The position numbers were made by a program, and so were the translations under genes. Under the pieces are notes generated by a model. That model did not search any database. It worked only from the letters and a program-made list of their open reading frames with translations, and had not been told where the DNA came from. DNA of 64,000 nucleotides from 58-81 sp012729145 (GTDB taxonomy: Bacteria > Synergistota > Synergistia > Synergistales > Thermovirgaceae): contig JAXGIW010000001.1 of NCBI GenBank assembly GCA_040770625.1, positions 310,001-374,000 on the forward strand, read 5' to 3'. Of the stretch, positions 24,892 to 33,546 are shown one piece after another (the stretch's first letter is position 1; each line of letters opens with the position of its first letter).

Positions 24892-25527
24892 ATGAAACGT
24901 ATATTCCTGATAAGGCACGGCGAAACTGACTGGAACTGCCAGGGGCGTTTCCAGGGCAAGATGGACATACCCCTGAACCCACTTGGGAGAGAGCAGGCCC
25001 TTGCGGCGGCGAAAGCTCTTATGACAGCATCTATTGAGAGGGTGGTGTCGAGCCCCCTCTCCCGGGCTTCGGATACGGCAGAAGCAGCGGCCGTCCGCCT
25101 GGATCTGTCGGTGGAGATCCGGGAGGGACTTCGCGAGATAGATCACGGCCAATGGGAGGGTCACACCGCCGGGGAGATCGCGCACCTGTGGCCGGGACAA
25201 CTGGACCTGTGGCACTCCTGCCCCGAAGAGGTGATCATGCCAAGGGGGGAGAGCCTTCATGACGTGTCCGATCGTGCCTGGAAGGATTTCGAGGAGGTTC
25301 TGGCCGGACCGGGAGACGGCGTGGCCGTTTTCTCTCACGACGCTGTCATCAAGGTTATCCTGTGTCGGGTCCTTGGGTGCCCCTTGAGCAGTTTCTGGCG
25401 GTTCAGGATAACCAACGGCAGCATAACCCTGATCGAGGGCGGGGGGAAAGGGCTGAGTGTATCAGTTGTGGGCGACGCCTGTCACCTGGGCAACGCCTGG
25501 GAGAGGAAGGAGCAGAAGGGGCTGTAA
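24892..25527 (+). CDS. Histidine-phosphatase family protein, probable phosphoserine phosphatase
   Basis: A 211-residue member of the phosphoglycerate mutase-like superfamily. It has the catalytic LIRHGETDWN (nucleophile His near position 9), SSPLSRASDTAEAAA, the acid in EIDHGQWEG and the second His in FSHDAVIKV. Its ATG directly follows the serA stop codon, so the genes are tightly coupled. Metal-independent phosphoserine phosphatases of this superfamily are known from Hydrogenobacter and some other bacteria, and this position would complete the three-step serine pathway. Other family members hydrolyse alpha-ribazole phosphate or sugar phosphates, so the assignment rests on context. Confidence 0.8.
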   Translation: MKRIFLIRHGETDWNCQGRFQGKMDIPLNPLGREQALAAAKALMTASIERVVSSPLSRASDTAEAAAVRLDLSVEIREGLREIDHGQWEGHTAGEIAHLWPGQLDLWHSCPEEVIMPRGESLHDVSDRAWKDFEEVLAGPGDGVAVFSHDAVIKVILCRVLGCPLSSFWRFRITNGSITLIEGGGKGLSVSVVGDACHLGNAWERKEQKGL

Positions 25528-25530
25528 AAC

Positions 25531-25596
25531 CGTGACGCGTAACTCGTAACTTGGAATTCCAAAGGCATCAACGGTAAACGCTCAACGGTGAACAGG
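25531..25596. repeat. Heptamer repeat cluster C
   Basis: Between the phosphatase and the MarR-acetyltransferase gene the sequence reads in 7-base steps: GTGACGC, GTAACTC, GTAACTT, then after a break ATCAACG, GTAAACG, CTCAACG, GTGAACA. The unit matches clusters A, B and D. Confidence 0.55.
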
Positions 25597-25618
25597 AAGA
25601 CAAACCCCGGGGTAGGCC

Positions 25619-26536
25619 TCACTCCAGAGAGATGTCCCATCTCTCCTCGACAATGCCTGGTTTCCAGCTGTCGTTGGGGTGTTCTTCGGTGATCTGGAAC
25701 CCGTATTCTTTGTACAAATGGCGGGCAGCATGAAGATCGCTGAAGGTCCAGAGGAAAACTTTTCTGTAGCCCTTATCGCGACAGTGGTCCATCGCCACGG
25801 TCATAAGCCGGCGTCCCAGCCCGACCCCCCGGTATTCGGGCTCTATCAGGAACCATCGCAACTGCGCCGTCTCACTGTCTATACCGGCAATTGCAATAGA
25901 ACCGACGATCTGATCCCCGTCCTCTGCTATCCAGATCGTACCAGGCTGTTCCGAACGTGAGAACGCAAGGAACCCCTCCAGCAAGTAATCCTCGAACACC
26001 GGACCCAGCCCGTACTCTTCCTGGTACAGGACAGCGTGCCGGTAAATGATATACCCCAGATCTCCGATACGGTGGGTCCGGATAGAAATTTCCCTGTTAT
26101 TCCCGTGTGAAAGGATACTTCTGATGGACCTCATGGAGTTGATCAGTCTCAGCCAGTCCTTTTCGGGCAGTTCCCCAAGTATACTGGCCACCTGCCGTGA
26201 TGATTCGCTTGATACCTGCCTGAAGGTATCGCGCCCCTTGTCTGTCAGGGAGAGTATCTTTGCGCGGCCGTCCGAAGGCGACACAGAACCCTCAACCAGA
26301 CCATTCTTCGTGAACCGTGACAGCATCCGGCTCAAATACCCCGGATCGATATCAAGTTTTCTTGTCAGGTCACGTGCCGTACACCGGCCTGCTGCGTCTA
26401 TCTCGAGCAGTACGCGCACTTCTGCCAGCGAATAGGGGCTTTTCAGGATATTGCGGTTCACAAGCCCGATAAAGTTCGTATAAAAGCGGTTGAAATCCCT
26501 GATCTCTGCAACAAATTCCTCGCTATTTCTGTCCAT
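25619..26536 (-). CDS. MarR regulator fused to a GNAT acetyltransferase
   Basis: The 305 residues join two domains. Residues about 1-145 are a MarR-type winged helix (VRVLLEIDAAGRCTARDLTRKLDIDPGYLSRMLSRFTKNGLVE, then the wing SPSDGRAKILSLTDKG). Residues about 150-305 are a GNAT N-acetyltransferase with the acetyl-CoA loop EYRGVGLGRRLM and DLHAARHLYKEYGF. This fusion is known in many bacteria; the acetylated substrate is generally unknown. The gene is followed on the same strand by nothing closely spaced and lies 18 bases downstream of the deacylase-like gene, so the two may form an operon. Confidence 0.92.
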   Translation of the reverse strand: MDRNSEEFVAEIRDFNRFYTNFIGLVNRNILKSPYSLAEVRVLLEIDAAGRCTARDLTRKLDIDPGYLSRMLSRFTKNGLVEGSVSPSDGRAKILSLTDKGRDTFRQVSSESSRQVASILGELPEKDWLRLINSMRSIRSILSHGNNREISIRTHRIGDLGYIIYRHAVLYQEEYGLGPVFEDYLLEGFLAFSRSEQPGTIWIAEDGDQIVGSIAIAGIDSETAQLRWFLIEPEYRGVGLGRRLMTVAMDHCRDKGYRKVFLWTFSDLHAARHLYKEYGFQITEEHPNDSWKPGIVEERWDISLE

Positions 26537-26554
26537 CTCTTCAGACCCTCTCTC

Positions 26555-27505
26555 TCACTGATCTGCCCAGGGGATCTCTTCAGGACGGCGAAGGTTCTGG
26601 TGCTTGAAAACGGGGATGTCGTACTTCGCTCCCAAAGCTCTGAAGCGGTCCTTATAGACCCCTTTAAGGTTGTCGTGGAAGGCTATCGCTTCGATACCTC
26701 CTTGAATGCTGGCGACACAGGCTTCCAGTTTCTCCGGGCCGTCTTTCTCATCATAATGCCCGGTGATAAGCCACTGGTTGGCCAGGATGTGGGAAACACC
26801 GTAGGCGCAGTCACCCCATTCCTGGAAGACCGCCCCCGAGAAAGCGCGCTCGAAGTGGACTCCGCCGGCACAGAGCAGATTTCTGACCCTGCGGCCATCG
26901 CTTTCAAATATTGAGAAAAGCGATTCCGCCAGTACTCCGGCCGCGGCCTCGCTGGACCAGCAAGCCGGGCTGCTGCCGATCTCGACATCAAGCAGGGGGA
27001 CAGGGAAACGGGTGATCATTTCGGCACTCCCTCCGCCATAGAGCATCCCCGACCAGTGGGTCGCCTCCGTCGTGACAAAATAATCTTCAAGACCGGCCTT
27101 CAGGCGGTTCTTCTCCATTGCCAGGAGCAGGTTCCTCAGGTAGCGGGGGTTTGCAGGGCCGAAGTTGCCGGAATCCACGTCCCCGGTGGTATGGGATGTG
27201 AGGATGTTGTCGGGAGCATTCTCACCGGCATGCCAGGTGATTATCCCGGCTACGTCGAAGTCGGCGAAATGGCTGTTCATTACCGGCAGGTAGCGGTCGT
27301 AGGCGTGGCTGACCACCCTTCCGGTCCGGACAAAGAAGAAGGAATTGCCCGACGAATCGGTGTATTTCCTGACAGGTTCTTCGTCGATGACCATGTCGGT
27401 CTCTTCCAGGGGATGTATTTGTTTCGAGGCCTGCAGGACCCTTCCCGCGACTGGATCGATCGTCTCTCCGCAGAAGAAGAAAACGGCCCTTTTGTTCCCC
27501 TCCAT
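26555..27505 (-). CDS. Archaeal-type D-aminoacyl-tRNA deacylase homologue (copy 1)
   Basis: The 316 residues resemble DtdA/DTD2, which hydrolyses D-aminoacyl-tRNA in archaea and plants: VTTEATHWSGM, PVPLLDVEIGSSPACW, LLCAGGVHFERAFS and YGVSHILANQW, in family order. The archaeal THHGP is THWSG here, and GGGHYAP is GGVHFER, so substrate or mechanism may differ. Most bacteria use the unrelated DTD1 for this task. A paralogue with the same substitutions is at 48655-49608. It stands upstream of the MarR-acetyltransferase gene on the same strand. The ATG at 27505 is a plausible start. The assignment to PF04414 is from memory of motifs, not a search. Confidence 0.72.
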   Translation of the reverse strand: MEGNKRAVFFFCGETIDPVAGRVLQASKQIHPLEETDMVIDEEPVRKYTDSSGNSFFFVRTGRVVSHAYDRYLPVMNSHFADFDVAGIITWHAGENAPDNILTSHTTGDVDSGNFGPANPRYLRNLLLAMEKNRLKAGLEDYFVTTEATHWSGMLYGGGSAEMITRFPVPLLDVEIGSSPACWSSEAAAGVLAESLFSIFESDGRRVRNLLCAGGVHFERAFSGAVFQEWGDCAYGVSHILANQWLITGHYDEKDGPEKLEACVASIQGGIEAIAFHDNLKGVYKDRFRALGAKYDIPVFKHQNLRRPEEIPWADQ

Positions 27506-27703
27506 GACTCTTCCCTCCCCGCTAAGGGTTTCGACCTGGGAAGAATAGTAACAAAAACAGTTGACCTGGTCAAATAAAGAAATACTACAAGAAAGAGCAA
27601 CGCCAAAAAATTAACCCTGAGATCGCTCGTCAAACAGTCCCCCGGTTCACCGGCAGGAAGGATCACTCTTCTGTCGATCGAGTCTTTAACAGTCCAGAGA
27701 TCA

Positions 27704-27940
27704 CTATAGACCGAAGTGTTTTTTGAAAAGCTCTTCGGCCTTCCTGGCACCTTCCGGGCTTACTGCAACAGATTTCGCTTTCCTTTTCGGGTCGCTGATG
27801 TACCCCTTTTCAAAAAGCCGATCCAACGTCCCCCAGTCGAAACTCTTCCAGGCCCTGGTCGCCCCGTCCCTATCCTCGTGAAAGACAAGCCAGAGCAGTG
27901 CCAATGTAGCTTCATCCACCTTGTCCTTGTCGAAATCCAT
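27704..27940 (-). CDS. DUF6429 family small protein
   Basis: A 78-residue soluble protein, DKVDEATLALLWLVFHE...RAWKSFDWGTLDRLFEKGYISDP, ending in a helix-rich EGARKAEELFKKHF. The pattern of a short N-terminal helix, the W(K)SFDW motif and GYISDPK matches DUF6429 proteins. The predicted fold looks like a small winged-helix-type domain, but the family has no known function. An AGGTCC-type site precedes the ATG. It is transcribed alone. Confidence 0.8.
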   Translation of the reverse strand: MDFDKDKVDEATLALLWLVFHEDRDGATRAWKSFDWGTLDRLFEKGYISDPKRKAKSVAVSPEGARKAEELFKKHFGL

Positions 27941-28224
27941 ACCTGGACCTCCCTACGCAAAAAGTGTTCTATCGGGGCATTTATATCATGAATCACACAC
28001 TCGGAAATGACACTTCATCACTGTGTGCGATCTACCCACTTACTCCATTAGGGAACGGAAGGATCAGGCCAAATCTGTTCCAGCCCCATCTATCCTGGAA
28101 AAAATTGGCCCCATTACAGGTTTGCACTGAAGATCGATCCCTTCTCCAAGGATACCAGCAAAAGATAATCATCCCGGTTCCCTCAAGAGAAGAGCTTTCT
28201 TATACGTAAAACAAGAGAATTAAC

Positions 28225-28253
28225 TTGACTTAGCAAACAAAAAAGGCTATTTG
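28225..28253 (+). promoter_or_regulatory. Promoter of the DUF2087 regulator
   Basis: TTGACT (28225-28230) and TATTTG (28248-28253) are 17 bases apart; an alternating TATATATA stretch follows. The rest of the 341-bp gap 27941-28281 shows no gene or clear repeat. Confidence 0.5.
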
Positions 28254-28281
28254 TCTATATATAAACAAGCAGGAGGGGGTT

Positions 28282-29043
28282 TTGTTTATGATTTTTCCTT
28301 TTCAGGCTTTTGAGATCGCATCTTTGGAAGAGCTTGCGGAGGGGGTGATGGAGGACCCTGAAACAAAGGCAAAAATATGTCTTAAATGCGGAAGGACCTT
28401 CGAGACAGGAGAGGTTTTCGAGGTGGATGGAAGATTTTGGGAGGCCGAAGCCGCGGCGCGGATTCACTCCGAGAGCGAACACGGACCCCAGTTCGGTTAC
28501 CTGTTGGACCTGTTGAAGCAGTGGAGGGGTGTCTCGGATCCACAGGCCAGACTTCTCGAAGCCTTTTTCAAGGGTGATGACGACAAGAAGATCTCTTCGG
28601 AACTCGGGATAAGCCGCTCCACAGTCAGGAATCATCGCTTCAGGATGAAGGAAAGATCAAGGCAGGCCAAGGTCTTCCTGGCGATAATGAAGATCCTCGA
28701 AGAGCGCCAGAAGCCGGAGGCAAGGCTGGTGGATTTCCCTGCCAACGCAAGAATGTCTGACGAACGGTACGCCATCACCCGGGAGGAGTATGAAAAGATC
28801 CTCAGGAAGTACTTTCGGGACGACGGGACCCTGGTCCGATTCCCTCTTAAAGCCAGGGAGCGGGTGGCTCTCCTGAGAAAGATAGCGGGGCTTTTGAGGC
28901 CAGGTGAGAGGTACTCTGAAAGGGAACTGAACGGGATCCTTTCAGAGGTCACTGAAGATCACGTACTTGTCAGGAGATGCCTGGTGGATTACGGTTTCGT
29001 CAGTCGAATGCGTGACGGGAGCGCCTACTGGATCGAGCTCTGA
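28282..29043 (+). CDS. HTH regulator with C-terminal DUF2087 domain
   Basis: The 253-residue protein is probably a DNA-binding regulator. An N-terminal segment contains a Cys pair (KICLKCGRTF). Residues about 80-135 hold a LuxR/sigma-70 region 4-like helix-turn-helix (LLEAFFKGDDDKKISSELGI then SRSTVRNHRFRMKE). The C-terminal third (EKILRKYFRDDGTLVRFPLK to LVRRCLVDYGFVSRMRDGSAYW) matches DUF2087, common in uncharacterised regulators of clostridia and relatives. The start is an ATG behind AGGAGGGGG. A broken duplicate lies at 11008-11756. It is monocistronic, closed by a bidirectional terminator. Confidence 0.85.
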   Translation: MFMIFPFQAFEIASLEELAEGVMEDPETKAKICLKCGRTFETGEVFEVDGRFWEAEAAARIHSESEHGPQFGYLLDLLKQWRGVSDPQARLLEAFFKGDDDKKISSELGISRSTVRNHRFRMKERSRQAKVFLAIMKILEERQKPEARLVDFPANARMSDERYAITREEYEKILRKYFRDDGTLVRFPLKARERVALLRKIAGLLRPGERYSERELNGILSEVTEDHVLVRRCLVDYGFVSRMRDGSAYWIEL

Positions 29044-29096
29044 TCCGGGTTTAAAACCACCTGACGCAACTTCTCAAAACCCCAGGGGAAACAGAA

Positions 29097-29144
29097 GGGG
29101 GCAAAAAAGAGCTCAAAGGCAGACCCTCCTCTTTTTTGGCCCCC
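29097..29144. terminator. Bidirectional terminator
   Basis: GGGGGC with an A-run and GAG on the left pairs with CTC, a T-run and GGCCCCC on the right. It separates the converging DUF2087 regulator and HtrA-like genes. Confidence 0.75.
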
Positions 29145-29165
29145 ATTTATTTATGGTCTGAAAAC

Positions 29166-30632
29166 TTAAAAGATCTGCGGAAGCACATATTTTTCAGGGA
29201 TCTCCTCCGGGATCTTCATCTTAAGGGTCGTCTGTTCCCCGTTTCTCTCCACCACCACGTCAATGGTCTTCCCAAGGTTTTGGAGGATCACAGCCTTGAA
29301 GTCCTCCATGGACCCCTCGGAATCGAATCTTGACCCGGCCGCGGAAAGGATAGTATCACCAGATCTCAGGCCCAGCGCTTCCCCAAATGTTTCGCGGTAT
29401 AACACGATCAGGCGGAAGGGTTTTTCAATGGTCGTCACGGCTCCTATCGCAAAGGAGGCCACCCGTTTCTCAATGCCGAGGTAGTACTTGATGTCCCTGT
29501 GCATCTTTTCGCCTAACACTGTCGATCGTTCGTAAAGTTCATGTATCGCCGGGAGCTCCGACAGTAGCACTTCCCCGGCTATATTCATGGCAGCCCTGGC
29601 CCGTTTGTTCAGATCCTGGGACTGGGCTCCCCAATCCTTTGCCCCTTGCCCTGTCACTACGGCCTGAATAAAGTAATTCACTGCGGCCACCTGGTTGTTC
29701 CCTACTTCCTTGAGGTTCATTATTATCTTTTTTCGCAGAGGGTCATTGGTATCTGCTCCGACCAGTTTTTTTATGGCCATCTCGAGCTTGGTCTGATAAT
29801 GGTAAACATCCTCCGGTACTCCTTGCAGATAACCTTTCCCATTGGTCGTCTCTTGCCCCCACCTGTAAACACTGTCGTGGTCATAGAGAATGACAAAGAA
29901 ATCGAGAATGGCCTGGTCTATCTCGTCCATTGGGCCTGGACCTGGATCTGCCTGGGGATCATCGACCATCTCAGGGATTTCACCGCCCCAGGACTTGAGA
30001 GGAGAAGATGCGTCGATGGCAGCAATGAAGACCGAGGGAACAAGAAGCCTTCCTTCAGTTGTCTCGATAACCATGCCTGTTACGTTCCCCTTCTGATCCA
30101 GGACAGGTGAGCCGCTGTTCCCGGAAGGACCCTCTCCGGAGAGGGCGTACCTTTCCACACCCGAGGCACCCTGGTGGATCTCGGAGACCGACAGCTGTAC
30201 GAACCCGTAAGTTCCGTCTCTTACCGCGCCACAGTGTACCATCGTCCCAGGGCTGATGCTGGTCTGCACCAGTGTGAGGCCCTGCCTTCCGGAGGCAGGT
30301 ACTTCGATCATCGCCAGGCCTCTTTTTTCGTCAACCGCAATAATGCCCGGAGAAAGGGACTCAGCCCCATCCTGGAAACGGAGCGTGACCCTGGAAGCGT
30401 TCTTGAGAAGGTGAGCCGCCGTCACAGCCCTTCCTTCTCCAGCCATTAGAAATGCCAGGCCTCTGCTTTCCTTTCCGTCTTTCGTTTCAGCGGTGAGGAC
30501 GGCAATTGATTTCATCGCCCTGGAAAGGGCTGCGGCATCCACCTGGGCCTCCGCCGGCTCAAACAGCGAAAAGACTATCCCTGACAGCACGAGGACAAAA
30601 AGCAAAACAGAACCTGGGCGCCTGTTAGTCAT
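29166..30632 (-). CDS. HtrA-like secreted trypsin/PDZ protein
   Basis: An exported 488-residue protein. A signal peptide (about 1-29, ending FEPAEAQ) precedes a trypsin-like domain with the His in RAVTAAHLLKN and the Ser in PSGNSGSPVLDQ. The catalytic Asp expected in a DLALL-type strand reads RGLAMIEV, with Gly in the Asp position, so protease activity is doubtful. A helical region of about 190 residues follows, and a PDZ domain (GLRSGDTILSAAGSRFDS) closes the protein. The ATG at 30632 is preferred because it opens the signal peptide; the frame is open 16 codons further. The unusual helical insertion between protease and PDZ sets it apart from DegP. Confidence 0.82.
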   Translation of the reverse strand: MTNRRPGSVLLFVLVLSGIVFSLFEPAEAQVDAAALSRAMKSIAVLTAETKDGKESRGLAFLMAGEGRAVTAAHLLKNASRVTLRFQDGAESLSPGIIAVDEKRGLAMIEVPASGRQGLTLVQTSISPGTMVHCGAVRDGTYGFVQLSVSEIHQGASGVERYALSGEGPSGNSGSPVLDQKGNVTGMVIETTEGRLLVPSVFIAAIDASSPLKSWGGEIPEMVDDPQADPGPGPMDEIDQAILDFFVILYDHDSVYRWGQETTNGKGYLQGVPEDVYHYQTKLEMAIKKLVGADTNDPLRKKIIMNLKEVGNNQVAAVNYFIQAVVTGQGAKDWGAQSQDLNKRARAAMNIAGEVLLSELPAIHELYERSTVLGEKMHRDIKYYLGIEKRVASFAIGAVTTIEKPFRLIVLYRETFGEALGLRSGDTILSAAGSRFDSEGSMEDFKAVILQNLGKTIDVVVERNGEQTTLKMKIPEEIPEKYVLPQIF

Positions 30633-30783
30633 CGCTCCAACCACTCCAGTCTTCCCGGATCCTGAGACCGGACCGGGCAAAATACGCTACCGAGTAAATC
30701 TTACATCAACGGGGCGTGGAAGGTTCTTTGTTTGCCTATATTATATATTAGGCTAGAACGAGAAGAAGGGAGGGACCAGTCCG

Positions 30784-31455
30784 ATGATCACTGCTTCTGA
30801 GAATTGGAGGGCGAGTTTCCCGGAAACCTCTTTCGGGATCATGGTGATCGAGGGCATCCTGAACTCGGGAGACAACCCCGGGTTCGAAGACCGGAAGGCC
30901 TTGCTTGAAGAAGAGCTCCGCATGCGACATCGTGGCAAGACCAGGAAGCAGATAGGGAAGGAACCGCCCTTCGAAGCCTACGAAAAGTTCTACCGAACAT
31001 TCGGAAAAGGTTATCCGGTGCTTCACCAGGTCGAAACCGTGGCACTGAAAGGGGAACCTGTCCTCTGCCCCTCACCTCTTGTAACGGCAATGTTCATGGC
31101 AGAGTTGAAGAACGGCCTTCTAACAGCCGGCCACGATCTGGACAAAGTATCCATCCCCCTTTCCCTGGATATTTCGAAGGGGACAGAGGCCTATCAGTCT
31201 ATGGGGGGGAAGGAACGGAACCTCCTGAAGGGCGACATGTTCCTCTCCGACCAGAGGGGCATTCTTTCCAGCGTCATTTACGGACCCAATAACAGCAGTT
31301 CAATGACTGCAAAAACGACCCGTGCGCTATTTACCGTCTATGGAGTGCCGTCCGTCTCCTCGATGCAGTTGCGGGCTCACCTGGAAGAGATAGATGAATT
31401 CGTTCGCTTGTTCAGCCCCCAGGCGGTCCGCAGGGAACTTTTCATGCTTGATTGA
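30784..31455 (+). CDS. Free-standing B3/4-domain protein (copy 1)
   Basis: A 223-residue cytoplasmic protein with the B3/4 fold of the phenylalanyl-tRNA synthetase beta chain, where it hydrolyses Tyr-tRNA(Phe). The pattern includes PPFEAYEKFYRTFGKGYPVLHQVE, a central LDISKGTEAY, FLSDQRGILSSVIYGPN and a closing helix. Stand-alone B3/4 proteins are widespread and are suspected, with little direct proof, to clear mischarged tRNA. This copy is the most divergent of three in the window; the others are at 31513 and 49689. AGGGAGGG precedes the ATG. It is convergent with the second copy. Confidence 0.75.
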   Translation: MITASENWRASFPETSFGIMVIEGILNSGDNPGFEDRKALLEEELRMRHRGKTRKQIGKEPPFEAYEKFYRTFGKGYPVLHQVETVALKGEPVLCPSPLVTAMFMAELKNGLLTAGHDLDKVSIPLSLDISKGTEAYQSMGGKERNLLKGDMFLSDQRGILSSVIYGPNNSSSMTAKTTRALFTVYGVPSVSSMQLRAHLEEIDEFVRLFSPQAVRRELFMLD

Positions 31456-31512
31456 CCAGCGGATCGATTCTGGTTTCCTGGATCTGCCTCTGGGACCTGA
31501 TCCTCTCTTGGT

Positions 31513-32217
31513 TCACTCCGGAAGATCCACTTCCATGCATCCGCCGTCAAGCCAGAAACTCCTGGTCTTTGCGCCGAGTCTCTCCCGGACCGCCTGGCCA
31601 ATATAGGCCAACGCTTCCCGTAGCTCTGGGTCCCGTTCCGGCGCAAGGTTTTCCATAAACAGCATGGCACGCTTCGTCCGGGGGGTCAGCTTGGTCCTGT
31701 CGGCTTCGCGCCAGTTCCAGCATCGGCAGATAGCCCCAACGTCATCCAGATAAGCTATCTCTCCCTCACGAGGGGGATCGTCCTCCTCCGCCCCAAGGGG
31801 GAGGAACGGTTCACCACCCTGAGCGGCGGTCAAGCGGATGTCGCCAACCACCGCATCAAGATCCTCCGCACCGCAAGGGAAGAGGAACTTCAGCGACGTC
31901 ACGTTGTACAGGTCCACCAGGGAATTGATCGATTGCGGACAGCTCCCCTTCACGGCGCGTTTTGCAAGGGCTTCCACGGAAGAACGGTAACCCTTGGGGG
32001 CTCCAAAGGTCCGGAATGCCGCCCTCCAGGGGGCAAAGAAAGGGCTCTCCGCAAAAGGAACCTCTCCCAGCCTAAGGGCCGCTTCCCGGCAGGCCTGCTC
32101 GAGCATCTCTTTCCCGTCCCAGGTTATGCTATTGTCCAGTTCCTCAACGATCAGCCCGCAAACCCGGGCCAGAGGGAAAAGAACAAAGACCTTTTTGTCT
32201 ATCACGAATTTTCGCAA
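31513..32217 (-). CDS. Free-standing B3/4-domain protein (copy 2)
   Basis: A 234-residue B3/4 protein with the usual landmarks: PFFAPWRAAFRTFGAPKGYRSS, VDLYNVTSLKFLFPCGAEDL, GDIRLTAAQGGEPFLPLG, GEIAYLDD and CRCWNWREADRTKLTPRTK. In PheRS this fold forms the editing pocket. Similar to copy 3 at 49689 in its core, so these two are closer to each other than to copy 1. It starts with TTG behind GAGAGG and lies 72 bases downstream of the alpha/beta hydrolase gene, with which it may be co-transcribed. Confidence 0.82.
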   Translation of the reverse strand: MRKFVIDKKVFVLFPLARVCGLIVEELDNSITWDGKEMLEQACREAALRLGEVPFAESPFFAPWRAAFRTFGAPKGYRSSVEALAKRAVKGSCPQSINSLVDLYNVTSLKFLFPCGAEDLDAVVGDIRLTAAQGGEPFLPLGAEEDDPPREGEIAYLDDVGAICRCWNWREADRTKLTPRTKRAMLFMENLAPERDPELREALAYIGQAVRERLGAKTRSFWLDGGCMEVDLPE

Positions 32218-32289
32218 TATCGTTCATCCTCTCACAGATCCGGATACTTCGTATCTTACCAGTCGAAGTGCTTGAATTGGATACAAGTC

Positions 32290-33261
32290 CTATGAGTTAT
32301 TTGATCTTGAGCTTTCCAGAATATGCCTCTTTATCTCCTCATGGATCCTCTCCTGCTCCACGATCATAAGAAGGTGCCCGCCCTTGTCGAAACTGACGAG
32401 CCTGGCCAAGGGGATATTAGCTTCGGCGTATTCGGCGTTGTGAAAGAGCTGAAGCATATCGTCCAAGGCGTGAAACACAAGAGTGGGGGACTGTATGGCT
32501 TTTATCCTCTCATTTGGCATATCCGCACTGTTGTCAAAGGCCGCACCAGCGGACCTCTGCGAAGAAGGGTTCATGTAATATATTACCTGGTCGACCAGCT
32601 CTCTCTGTTCGGGTGAAAGACCGGCAAAAACCTCCCCGCTTGCCCCCATCAGCCCGATGAACTGCTTCCTGAAAAACCTTGTCAGGCTCCAGTAGAGAAG
32701 ATCGTGCCTGTAGATAGTGACCAGCAGATCCCCCTTTCTGTCCGCCTGGACCTGGCCACCCGTTGACGAAGATGCCACACCGCAGGAGATCAGGGTCAAG
32801 GAGGAGACACGTTCGGGGTACATGGCCGCGAAAAGCAGGGCCGAAGGACCTCCATGGGACAGAGCTACAACAGCGGCCTGACCGATACCAATATGATCCA
32901 GAAGAAATCCATAAGCCCTGGCCTGCTCTTCGAAGGTGGCACCTTCATGGAATGTGGATCCAAGGTATCCGAAACGGGAAGGTACAACCCAGTGGAAGTC
33001 ATCCCCAAGGACAGAACGGACAATGATCTTGCCCTGGTCGTATCCGCCCCCGCTCCCATGGATGACCAGAACGTCAGGGCCATCTCCACCCTCGACGTAC
33101 TCAATATCCCCGTAAGGAGAAGCGAGGATCCGGCTCTCACCCTTGATCCGTCCGTAGGCCCGATACATATCGATACAGAAGAGCCCTCCCAAAAGGGCCA
33201 TGGCAAAAAGCAGGGCCCCTAGGATCCATTTAAACTGCCTTCTCCGAAGAAAACCTGGCAT
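32290..33261 (-). CDS. Membrane-anchored alpha/beta hydrolase
   Basis: A 323-residue protein with one N-terminal TM segment (FKWILGALLFAMALLGGLF, about 9-27) and an alpha/beta-hydrolase domain facing outward. The oxyanion loop is VIHGSGGGYDQG, the nucleophile elbow is VVALSHGGPSALLFA (Ser), the acid lies in the HALDD region, and the His in GGHLLM. The substrate is unknown; the fold spans esterases, haloperoxidases and C-C hydrolases. The start at 33261 is fixed by GGAGGTGAT placed 6 bases upstream, although the frame is open for 28 more codons. Confidence 0.87.
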   Translation of the reverse strand: MPGFLRRRQFKWILGALLFAMALLGGLFCIDMYRAYGRIKGESRILASPYGDIEYVEGGDGPDVLVIHGSGGGYDQGKIIVRSVLGDDFHWVVPSRFGYLGSTFHEGATFEEQARAYGFLLDHIGIGQAAVVALSHGGPSALLFAAMYPERVSSLTLISCGVASSSTGGQVQADRKGDLLVTIYRHDLLYWSLTRFFRKQFIGLMGASGEVFAGLSPEQRELVDQVIYYMNPSSQRSAGAAFDNSADMPNERIKAIQSPTLVFHALDDMLQLFHNAEYAEANIPLARLVSFDKGGHLLMIVEQERIHEEIKRHILESSRSNNS

Positions 33262-33546
33262 CCTGCTGATCACCTCCGCAGGGCAATCTGCGGGTAACAT
33301 CGATATATGGAGGATTGTAGACCCAAACAAGCTGATACGGACCAAAGTGCCAGATCTTCATCAATAACAATGGCCAGGCCTGCTGGTACATAACACATAA
33401 AACGGGGATCGGACAGGAAACCTTTTCCTTCCCCCTTTTTTGCAGTGCTAGAATAAGGAAGAGCTCTTCCCCTTAAAATACGGGTGTTCAATAACAGCAA
33501 ACAGAAAGAATTCACCGGTCAGAGATCATTCCAGGAGATGATATAC

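Noticed and set aside
30870..30895. tRNA T-loop-like GGGTTCGAAGACC
   Set aside because: It lies within the first B3/4 gene, and no acceptor or anticodon stem can be built around it.
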